Part shown: piece after piece, positions 6,572-12,165 of the stretch
How positions within the stretch are numbered: the first letter of the stretch is position 1
How the letters are laid out: the number at the start of each line of letters is the position of its first letter
Source of the DNA: Elusimicrobiota bacterium
Lineage (GTDB): Bacteria; Elusimicrobiota; Elusimicrobia; UBA1565; UBA9628
Assembly (NCBI GenBank): GCA_028717525.1
Contig: JAQUNT010000022.1
Span: forward strand, 1-12,165
DNA length: 12,165 bases
Reading direction: 5' to 3'
Translations under genes and position numbers: made by a program
The notes under the pieces: model-generated
The model's input: only the letters and a program-made list of their open reading frames with translations
What the model was told of the DNA's origin: nothing
Database searches by the model: none

Positions 6572-7328
6572 AGTGCCGCTCCAGCCACACATAGAGGCAG
6601 ATGAACAGGTAGCGGCTGCCCATCTCCTTGATCCGGAACTTGGACAGGCCCGAGCCGCGGTTGCGCCAGGTGATGGGGACCACGGCGTACGAGAAGCCGC
6701 GCACGATGGCCTTGAGCGGGATCTCGATGGTCAAGTTGAAGTGCGGGGCCAGGAAGGGCCGGCAGCCGGCGATGACCGTGCTGCGGTAGGCCTTGAAGGC
6801 GTTGGTGGTGTCGTTGAGGCCGATGCCGAAGAGCAGCATGATGAACCAGTTGGCCAGACGGTTGAGCGCCAGCTTGAGCCGGGGGTAGTCCACGGTCCGG
6901 CCGCCCTTGATGAAGCGGCTGCCGAAGGCGCAGTCGAAGCCCGCCTGCAGGACGCGCCAGTAGGCGACCAGGTCGCGGGGGTCGTCCGAGCCGTCCGCCA
7001 TCACCACGGCCACGGCGTCGCCGCGCGCCGCGTCGAAGCCGCGCACCACGGCCCGGCCGAAGCCGTGCGGGCCGGCGCTGCGCACGGGCGCCACGGGCAG
7101 GCCGGAGCGCCGCAGGCCCTCGAGCACCTCCCAGGTCCGATCCGTGCTCCCGTCGTCCACCGCCACGATCTCGTGGGGCACTCCGGCGCGGGAGAGCTCC
7201 GCGTGCAGGGCGGCCAAGGTGGCGGCGATGCCTCCGGCCTCGTCGCGCGCGGGGACCACCACGCTCAGCAGGCGCAGGGGCGCGGGCGCGCGGCCCGGCT
7301 CTAGCGGGCGCCGGTCAGTTCCAGCCAA
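6525..7328 (-). CDS. GT2 glycosyltransferase, polyprenyl-phosphate sugar synthase-like (DPM1 type)
   Basis: This soluble GT-A family 2 enzyme is like dolichol/polyprenyl-phosphate mannosyltransferase. It would move a sugar from a nucleotide donor to polyprenyl phosphate at the inner face of the membrane. Motifs are complete: SVVVPARDE, VDDGSTDRT at 58-66, MADGSDDP at 110-117, GSRFIKGG, and the DPM1-like middle part NRLANWFIMLLFGIGLNDTT and FKAYR. The tail SGLSKFRIKEMGSRYLFI is also typical of the subgroup, and no C-terminal membrane domain is present. The start is uncertain. TTG at 7328 gives 267 residues with a whole first strand and overlaps the epimerase gene by 28 bases. The next candidate, GTG at 7262, would cut into that strand. 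It is probably translated together with the epimerase gene upstream. Confidence 0.82.
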   Translation of the reverse strand: MAGTDRRPLEPGRAPAPLRLLSVVVPARDEAGGIAATLAALHAELSRAGVPHEIVAVDDGSTDRTWEVLEGLRRSGLPVAPVRSAGPHGFGRAVVRGFDAARGDAVAVVMADGSDDPRDLVAYWRVLQAGFDCAFGSRFIKGGRTVDYPRLKLALNRLANWFIMLLFGIGLNDTTNAFKAYRSTVIAGCRPFLAPHFNLTIEIPLKAIVRGFSYAVVPITWRNRGSGLSKFRIKEMGSRYLFICLYVWLERHFSRGDYRSGPPPAGA

Positions 7329-8371
7329 TGGGGGTGGCGCCTCGCGTGGGCCGCGATCTCGCGCAGGATGGCGGGCAGGCCGCGCCGCGGCTTCCAGCCG
7401 AAGTCCGCGGCCGCGGCCGCGCCATCCATGACCAGCCAGGGCACGTCGTAGGGCCGGCCGCGCAGCTGCCGGCCCACCGGCCGCGGCCCGAACTCGCCGG
7501 CGCACCAAGCCGACAGCTCCGCCAGGGACATGGCGTTGGCGGCTCCGCCGCCCACGTCGTAGACGCGGCGCGCGCCCCGTCCGCCGCGGCGCATCTGCAG
7601 CCAGACCAGCTCGGCGAGGTCCGCCGGGTGCAGGGCGTCGCGCACCTGCAGGCCGCGGCCGTTGAAGCCGATGTAGCGCAGGCCGCGGCACCCGGCCCAG
7701 GCGTGCACCCAGTAAGAGAAGATGCCCTGCTCGGCCGTGCCGAACTGCCCGGCCCCGGCCAGCACCCCGCAGCGGTCGATCCAGACCGGGAAAGAGTAGG
7801 CGGAGCCGTACTCCAGGGCCAGGAGCTCGGCAGCGAGCTTGCTGCTGCCGTAGAGCGAGAGCGGAGGCTCGGTGGAGAAGCCTTGGCAGACCCCCCGCGG
7901 CGACACCCCCGGGGGGAGCCCGCGCGCGGAGTCCAGGCGGAAGGCGCGGCCGCTTTGGACCAGGGGCAGGGCGCGCAGCGCGGCCGCGGAGTAGACCCGG
8001 CTGGTGCTGGGCAGGATGAAGCCCGCGCCGGTCCTCTTGCAGTACTCCAGGACGTTGACCGTGCCGAGCAGGTTGTGCTCCACGACCTGGCGGCTGCTGC
8101 TGCGCCCGTCGCGGCCGGCCAGCACGCTGGGGTTGGCCGCGGCGTCGATGACCCAGTCCACGGCGGGCAGGCCTTCGAGGTCGCTGGCCAGGCGCAGGTC
8201 GCCGTGGCGGAGCTCGACTCCGCGCCGGCGCAGGACGGAGCGGTTGCTCTCGCTGCCCGGCCGGACGAGGTTGTCCAGGCCCAGCACGCGCAGGCCGCCG
8301 CCGCGGCGGGGGAGCTCGGCGGCCAGGACGCCGCCCAGGAAGCCGCAGGCCCCTGTTATGAGGACCTTCAC
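7301..8371 (-). CDS. NAD-dependent sugar-nucleotide epimerase/dehydratase (CDP-paratose 2-epimerase-like)
   Basis: This 356-residue extended short-chain dehydrogenase acts on nucleotide sugars in the cytosol. The NAD-binding TGACGFLGG lies at residues 6-14, followed by an acidic LDN at the end of the second strand. Catalytic signatures are STS at 122-124 and YGSSK (Tyr174, Lys178). Segments such as AANPSVLAG, SRQVVEHN, WIDRCGVLAGAGQFG and RDALHPADLAELV match the CDP-paratose/CDP-tyvelose 2-epimerase-like branch better than UDP-glucose 4-epimerases. The true substrate remains open. GTG at 8371 is the natural start: it gives MKVLITGA and lies six bases after a perfect TATAAT. Open frame upstream of it has no homologous content. 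The GT2 gene follows with a small overlap, suggesting that both act on one sugar pathway. Confidence 0.87.
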   Translation of the reverse strand: MKVLITGACGFLGGVLAAELPRRGGGLRVLGLDNLVRPGSESNRSVLRRRGVELRHGDLRLASDLEGLPAVDWVIDAAANPSVLAGRDGRSSSRQVVEHNLLGTVNVLEYCKRTGAGFILPSTSRVYSAAALRALPLVQSGRAFRLDSARGLPPGVSPRGVCQGFSTEPPLSLYGSSKLAAELLALEYGSAYSFPVWIDRCGVLAGAGQFGTAEQGIFSYWVHAWAGCRGLRYIGFNGRGLQVRDALHPADLAELVWLQMRRGGRGARRVYDVGGGAANAMSLAELSAWCAGEFGPRPVGRQLRGRPYDVPWLVMDGAAAAADFGWKPRRGLPAILREIAAHARRHPHWLELTGAR

Positions 8372-8383
8372 CGCGAAATTATA
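8372..8383 (-). promoter_or_regulatory. Consensus TATAAT directly before the epimerase start
   Basis: On the minus strand a perfect TATAAT (8383-8378) is followed by TTCGCG and then GTG at 8371. Six intervening bases place the expected transcription start on the G of the start codon, so the mRNA should be leaderless. It lies in an A/T-only island (8376-8390) within very GC-rich DNA. No -35 consensus is present. Confidence 0.6.
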
Positions 8384-8389
8384 TATTAT
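8382..8389 (+). promoter_or_regulatory. Possible plus-strand -10 in the shared A/T island
   Basis: TATATT at 8382-8387 and TATTAT at 8384-8389 both resemble a -10 box for the plus-strand membrane gene starting at 8408. Transcription would start near 8394-8396 and leave about 12-14 bases of leader without a ribosome site. It overlaps the oppositely directed TATAAT, so the two promoters probably compete. Confidence 0.35.
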
Positions 8390-8403
8390 TGGTCCTCGGA
8401 CCA
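8390..8403. promoter_or_regulatory. Inverted repeat in the divergent promoter, possible operator
   Basis: TGGTCC (8390-8395) and GGACCA (8398-8403) are exact inverted six-base arms separated by two bases. The repeat lies between the A/T-only promoter island and the GTG at 8408, at about the -20 region of the epimerase promoter and over the expected start of the plus-strand transcript. A dimeric regulator bound here could affect both genes. No regulator gene is adjacent. Confidence 0.25.
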
Positions 8404-8407
8404 GCTC

Positions 8408-10213
8408 GTGGCCAAGCCAAGCGCCGCCTCCGCCGTCTCCTCCCCGAAGCCCTGGCTGGTCTGGGCCTGCGGCCTGGTCGTGGCCGCGGCTTTCTGCGCG
8501 GGCTACGCGGCCATGCCCGTGTTCCGGCACGCCTGGCAGGCGCACTACCCGGAGCTGACCCGCGCCTGGGCCAACGACGGCCGCTTCACCTTGCTGGGCT
8601 GGTTCGGCACCGAGCTCTCCCACGAGGAGCTGGCCTACGCGGCGCGCGCCAACAACGCCTCCCTGCACTGGCCGGCCTACGACCCCTACATCAAGGACAG
8701 CCGCTCCCGGCGCCAGCTGGTCATCGACGCCCTGACCTACGCGCTCCTGGGCGCGGCGCAGGCGGCCTTGCGCGACATCAACCGCACCTGGCTCCTGGCG
8801 CGCTTCCTCTGCTGCGCGCTCTGGTTCGTCCTGCTCTATCGCCTGATCCGCAAGCTCGAAACGGACGCCCCCTTCGCGGCCTGCGGCGCGGTCTTCCTCA
8901 CCTGCTTCAGCTACATCCTCACTTTGCTCTTCGTGCACAACCTCTCCTGGGACGGCCCCCTGGCCCGGAGCCTGGCCCACAACGCCTGGACGATCCTGTC
9001 CTACGGCCGCACCGAGAGCGTGCTGCGCGTGCCCAGGCCGGCCCTGACCTACGCCTTCCTGTTCCTGGCCTCGCTGTGGAGCATCAAGACCGCGGAGAGC
9101 CGGGCCTGGAGCTGGGCCCTGGCCGGCGGGGCGCTGGGCGGCGCCCTGGCCTACGTGCGCCTCGACGTGTGGAGCACGCACATCCTGGCCGCTTTCGCCT
9201 TCTGCGCGGTCTGCTCGCTCAAGGAGCGGCGGCTGCACAAGCCCTTGCTGGCCTCGGCCCTGCTGGCCGCGCTCATCAGCCTGCCCTTCCTGTACTACAA
9301 CTACCCGCCGGCCGCGGACCTGCTCCTGCGCAGCGGCCTGGCCCCGCGCCGGCAGTTCGACCCTTGGTCCCTGTTCTACGCCGCGGCCTTCTGCGTCGGA
9401 CTGCGCGGCCGGGACCGGCCCGCGCGCTGGCTGCTGGCCTGCGTGGCGGCCGGGACCTTCTTCATGGTCAACATCGAGCTCGTGACCGGCTATCCCCTGC
9501 AGGCCGAGCACTGGAAGTTCTTCGGCAACATCTACGTGTTCCTGCTGGCCCTGTCCTTCGTGCCGCGCCGCGCCCAGGACCGGCCCGGCCTCTGGCTGGG
9601 CGCCGCGTCCGCCCTGGTCTTCGCCGCCTTCCTGCAGGGCCTGGCCTACGCGGCCATCCACTTCCCGTTCCAGGGCCTGCCCAAGGACTACGACGAGGGC
9701 CTGGCCTGGCTGCAGAGCCGCACCCCGAAGGACAGCGTGGTCCTGACCCTGAACCCGGAGGTCAACGCCCTCATCCCGGCCTTCACGCACGACAAGGTGG
9801 AGCTCTCCTACATCCTGGCCGTGGTCTCGGACTATCCCCTGCTGGACAACGCCGAGCGCCTGCTGGGCGGCCTGCGCCTGCTGGGGGCGGACGCCGACCG
9901 CTTCCTCCGCGACACCCTCTGGCGGGAGAGCCCCTACGAACGCCGCAGCATCGTGGCCACGGGCCTGGCCCGCGGCGAGATCGAGAAGGGCGAGCTCTAC
10001 ACCATGATGTTCTACATGACCCCGCGGCCCGAGGCGCGCCGCATCATGGACGCGGCCAAGGCCGCGCCCGCGGAGCTCGCTCCGGACTACATCTGGTTCG
10101 GCGGCCTCGAGCAGGAGTACGCCGGCAAAGGCTTCCCGAAGCGGGGGCAGTGGGAGGAGGCCTTCCGCAACGCTTCCGTGACCATCTATCGGCGCTCGAC
10201 GAAGAAGTGCTAA
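8408..10213 (+). CDS. Large polytopic membrane protein, GT-C-like, function unknown
   Basis: This 601-residue protein has a first hydrophobic helix at about residues 16-36, a charged loop (to about 105) containing NNASLHWPAYDPYIKD, then roughly eight to ten membrane segments up to about 418. A soluble C-terminal part of about 180 residues carries LNPEVNALIPAFTHDK (448-463) and ends in WFGGLEQEYAGKGFP and WEEAFRNASVTIY. This plan, with a loop after the first helix and a C-terminal extracytoplasmic domain, resembles GT-C glycosyltransferases, but I cannot name a family or catalytic residue. It is clearly paralogous to the minus-strand gene at the right edge; both carry a conserved VTGYxLQxxHWK segment followed by GNIYVFLLAL. 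GTG 8408 is the first sensible in-frame start, 36 bases from the divergent epimerase start. A GT2 gene follows after 23 bases. Confidence 0.75.
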   Translation: MAKPSAASAVSSPKPWLVWACGLVVAAAFCAGYAAMPVFRHAWQAHYPELTRAWANDGRFTLLGWFGTELSHEELAYAARANNASLHWPAYDPYIKDSRSRRQLVIDALTYALLGAAQAALRDINRTWLLARFLCCALWFVLLYRLIRKLETDAPFAACGAVFLTCFSYILTLLFVHNLSWDGPLARSLAHNAWTILSYGRTESVLRVPRPALTYAFLFLASLWSIKTAESRAWSWALAGGALGGALAYVRLDVWSTHILAAFAFCAVCSLKERRLHKPLLASALLAALISLPFLYYNYPPAADLLLRSGLAPRRQFDPWSLFYAAAFCVGLRGRDRPARWLLACVAAGTFFMVNIELVTGYPLQAEHWKFFGNIYVFLLALSFVPRRAQDRPGLWLGAASALVFAAFLQGLAYAAIHFPFQGLPKDYDEGLAWLQSRTPKDSVVLTLNPEVNALIPAFTHDKVELSYILAVVSDYPLLDNAERLLGGLRLLGADADRFLRDTLWRESPYERRSIVATGLARGEIEKGELYTMMFYMTPRPEARRIMDAAKAAPAELAPDYIWFGGLEQEYAGKGFPKRGQWEEAFRNASVTIYRRSTKKC

Positions 10214-10236
10214 CATGAGGGCCGCGCCCGACTTCC

Positions 10237-11001
10237 ATGCCTGACTATCCGCGCGTGGACCGCTTCCAGTCCGTCTCCGTCGTCCTGCCGGTCATGAACG
10301 AGACGGACACCCTCCGCGAGACCGTCGCCGTCATCGAGAAGGACGCCCGCGACTCCGTGGGCGAGTACCTCTTCGTGGTCTGCCCCCGGACCACCCCGCC
10401 GGCCCTGGCCGCGGTCGCCGCGCTGCGGGCCGAGCTCGGCGCGCGGGCCGTCCTGCTGCGGCAGAGCTCGCCCTTCATCGGCGGCGCCTATCGCGACGCG
10501 TTCGCGGCCGCCGCCGGCAGCCACGTGCTGATGATGGCCAGCGACCTGGAGACCGACCCGAACTGCGTCGGCGCGATGATCGCGCAGGCCCGGCGCGACC
10601 CGGGCGGCATCGTCACCGCCTCCCGCTGGATCCCGGGCGGCGGCTTCCACGGTTATGCCCCGATCAAGCTGGCCTGCAACTGGGTCTTCCAGCGGTTCTT
10701 CCGGCTGGTCTACGCGACCGGCCTATCGGACCTGACCTTCGGCTACCGGCTGTTCCCCACGCGCCTGGTCCGCGCCATCCGCTGGGATGATTTCCGCTAC
10801 CCCTTCCTCCTGGAGACGCTGGTCAAGCCGCTGCGCCTGGGCGTGCCGGTGACCGAGGTCCCGGCGGTGTGGCGGGCGCGGGCCCAGGGCGAGTCGCAGA
10901 ACACCTTCTTCCACAACTTCGCCTATTTCCGGACCGGGCTCGCGGTCCGCCTGGCCTCCCCGCGCTCGCTGCTGCTGCCGCCGGGCTCCGCCGGGGCGTA
11001 G
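10237..11001 (+). CDS. GT2-family glycosyltransferase-like protein lacking the DDG motif
   Basis: This 254-residue protein has the family 2 glycosyltransferase pattern: SVSVVLPVMNE at 12-22, a helix, then ASDLETDP at 101-108 as the metal-binding acidic motif. ASRWIPGG at 128-135, LSDLTFGYRLF at 163-173 and a DPM1-like end follow (VPVTEVPAVWRAR, then SQNTFF). The second strand, where family members have DDGSxD, reads YLFVVCPRTTPPAL (44-57) with no Asp. The donor base may be held differently, or activity may be altered. By analogy it would use a nucleotide sugar to charge a polyprenyl phosphate. ATG 10237 lies 23 bases after the preceding membrane-protein gene, so co-transcription is likely; GAGGG lies about 15 bases upstream, rather far for a ribosome site. 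The 3' end overlaps the convergent gene by 79 bases. Confidence 0.75.
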   Translation: MPDYPRVDRFQSVSVVLPVMNETDTLRETVAVIEKDARDSVGEYLFVVCPRTTPPALAAVAALRAELGARAVLLRQSSPFIGGAYRDAFAAAAGSHVLMMASDLETDPNCVGAMIAQARRDPGGIVTASRWIPGGGFHGYAPIKLACNWVFQRFFRLVYATGLSDLTFGYRLFPTRLVRAIRWDDFRYPFLLETLVKPLRLGVPVTEVPAVWRARAQGESQNTFFHNFAYFRTGLAVRLASPRSLLLPPGSAGA

Positions 11002-12165
11002 ATGGTCACGGTCGCATTGCGGTAGGCCTCCCGCCACCGCCCGCGCCCGGGGAAGCCCCGGCCCGCGTACTTGCGCTCCACCGGGCCGAACCAGACGTAA
11101 TCGGGGCGGAGGTCCGCGGGCGCGCGCGCGGCCCGGGCCAGGACGTCCCGCACCGCGGGCTCGTCGTTCTTGGCCAAGGAGAAGAGGCTGAGCAGGAGGC
11201 GGTCGGCCACGGCTTCCGTGCGGCGCAGCCCGATGTTGAACTGGTGCGGATCCTCGCCGGCGGGCCGCCGCTCGGCGAAGAAGCGCCCCGGATCCACGTC
11301 GAAGAGCCGCAGCATGCCCAGCAGGCGCGCGCAGCCCTTGAGCATGGGATACGTGGACATGTTGGAGGCGCCGCCGTAGGAGAGCCCGACCTTGTGGCGC
11401 GTGAAGGCGGGGATCAGCATGTTGACTTCCGGATCCAGCGCGATGACTTCGCGGTCCGGGGGCGCGCGCCGGTCCAGCCACTCCAAGGCGTGTTCAGTGT
11501 CCCGCGGCAGGCCCTGGAGCGGATAGTGGATCGCCGCGTAGCCCATCCCCTGCAGGAACGCCGCGCCGGCCAAGGCGCCGCTCAACGCGAGCCAGAGCCG
11601 GGACTGGTCCTTGAGCCGCCGGGGCAGCAGGATCAGCGCCAGGAGGAACACGTAGATGTTCCCGATGTACTTCCAATGGGCCGGCTGCAGGGAATAGCCG
11701 GTGACCAGGCTGATGTTGACCATCAAGAACGCGGCGGCCGACAGGCAGCCCAGCAGCAGGGCGGAAGGGTCCTTTCTCAAGCGCCAGGCCAACGCGGCCA
11801 TCGCCGCGTACGCCAAGGACGTCCAGTCGAAACGCCGTCCGAAGACGGCGCCTCCCAGCCACAAGAATTCCGGCCGCGGCGGATAGAGGAAATACAGGTA
11901 GGGCAGGCTCACGAGCGTGGACAGCGCCACGCTGGACCACAAGCCCCGCGACCAGCGCCCCCGGCGCAGGGATTCCAGCGCCGCGAAGAGCCCGGCCGCC
12001 GCCATGTAGATGGTCCAGCCGTCCAGATGCACATAGGCCAGAGCGCCGCCCAGGATGCCGCTGAGCGCCGGCCAGACCCAGGTCCGGGACGCGGCGGTCC
12101 GCCGCAGGCACAAGACGGCCAGGAACAAATACGCGTAGGTCAGGCCCGGGCGGCCCAGGCGGATC
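10923..12165 (-). CDS. Paralogue of the large polytopic membrane protein (N-terminus beyond the window)
   Basis: The reading frame is open from the right edge to TAG at 10925-10923, giving about 413 residues. It aligns with the plus-strand membrane protein from about residue 204 onward: IRLGRPGLTYAYLFLA against VLRVPRPALTYAFLFLA, GGALAYVHLD against GGALAYVRLD, and VTGYSLQPAHWKYIGNIYVF against VTGYPLQAEHWKFFGNIYVF. DPEVNMLIPAFT and the ending AYRNATVTIY also match. The missing N-terminus is therefore about 200 residues. Several membrane helices precede a soluble C-terminal domain with DPEVN and WFGPVERKYAGRGFP. A TTG at 12128 lies in frame but sits inside the conserved alignment, so it is not a start. 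After VTIY a polar tail of 24 residues is unique to this copy. Function is unknown; GT-C-like glycan transfer is inference. Confidence 0.75.
   Translation of the reverse strand, partial: IRLGRPGLTYAYLFLAVLCLRRTAASRTWVWPALSGILGGALAYVHLDGWTIYMAAAGLFAALESLRRGRWSRGLWSSVALSTLVSLPYLYFLYPPRPEFLWLGGAVFGRRFDWTSLAYAAMAALAWRLRKDPSALLLGCLSAAAFLMVNISLVTGYSLQPAHWKYIGNIYVFLLALILLPRRLKDQSRLWLALSGALAGAAFLQGMGYAAIHYPLQGLPRDTEHALEWLDRRAPPDREVIALDPEVNMLIPAFTRHKVGLSYGGASNMSTYPMLKGCARLLGMLRLFDVDPGRFFAERRPAGEDPHQFNIGLRRTEAVADRLLLSLFSLAKNDEPAVRDVLARAARAPADLRPDYVWFGPVERKYAGRGFPGRGRWREAYRNATVTIYAPAEPGGSSSERGEARRTASPVRK

Noticed and set aside
7301..10216. Very long open frames opposite real genes (for example 7301-10216 minus as one frame, 329-2155 plus, 2158-3774 plus, 5234-6592 minus)
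   Set aside because: Their translations are Arg/Pro/Gly/Ala-rich without domains, while the opposite strand holds recognisable proteins. Long antisense frames are expected in GC-rich DNA where stop codons are rare. Only the part below 8371 of the 7301-10216 frame is real (the epimerase).
10215..10244. Nine-codon open frame (ATG to TGA) overlapping the start of the second GT2
   Set aside because: Short enough for chance, with no ribosome site. A role as a coupling peptide cannot be supported.

Overview
This is a GC-rich bacterial window with ten genes: eight complete, and one cut off at each edge. Codon third positions are almost always G or C, genes are tightly packed, and there are no tRNAs, rRNAs, insertion sequences or CRISPR arrays. 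The sequence alone does not fix the organism. It looks like an environmental bacterium with an elaborate cell envelope; an Elusimicrobiota-like or other high-GC uncultivated lineage is my guess, held weakly.

Layout. Positions 1-108 hold the end of a plus-strand gene, probably a membrane protein. A 229-base gap follows, with inverted repeats and a perfect 24-base palindrome. From 5232 down to 338 runs a minus-strand set of five genes: a sugar-nucleotidyltransferase-like protein that has lost key residues, a single-pass membrane protein, a membrane-anchored TPR/HEAT-repeat protein, a TatD hydrolase and an agmatinase-type ureohydrolase. The first four are spaced as an operon, and the agmatinase has its own promoter-like box.

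From 5282 to the right edge the genes concern glycans. They are an ArnT/PMT-like membrane glycosyltransferase (+), a polyprenyl-phosphate-sugar-synthase-like GT2 (-), an NAD-dependent sugar-nucleotide epimerase (-), a large polytopic membrane protein (+), a second GT2 (+), and a paralogue of the large membrane protein (-, running off the right edge). The likely logic is that the epimerase shapes a nucleotide sugar, the GT2 enzymes load sugars onto a polyprenyl phosphate, and the membrane proteins transfer them to lipid or protein outside the inner membrane. This is inferred from families and gene order; no substrate can be read from the sequence.

Three points stand out. First, four genes have a TAGAAT or TATAAT box only 6-9 bases before the start codon, which suggests leaderless or nearly leaderless mRNAs. 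Second, the nucleotidyltransferase-like protein appears to be a pseudoenzyme with a cysteine-rich insert, at the head of an operon with two membrane proteins. Third, two divergent copies of an uncharacterised polytopic membrane protein face each other around an atypical GT2.
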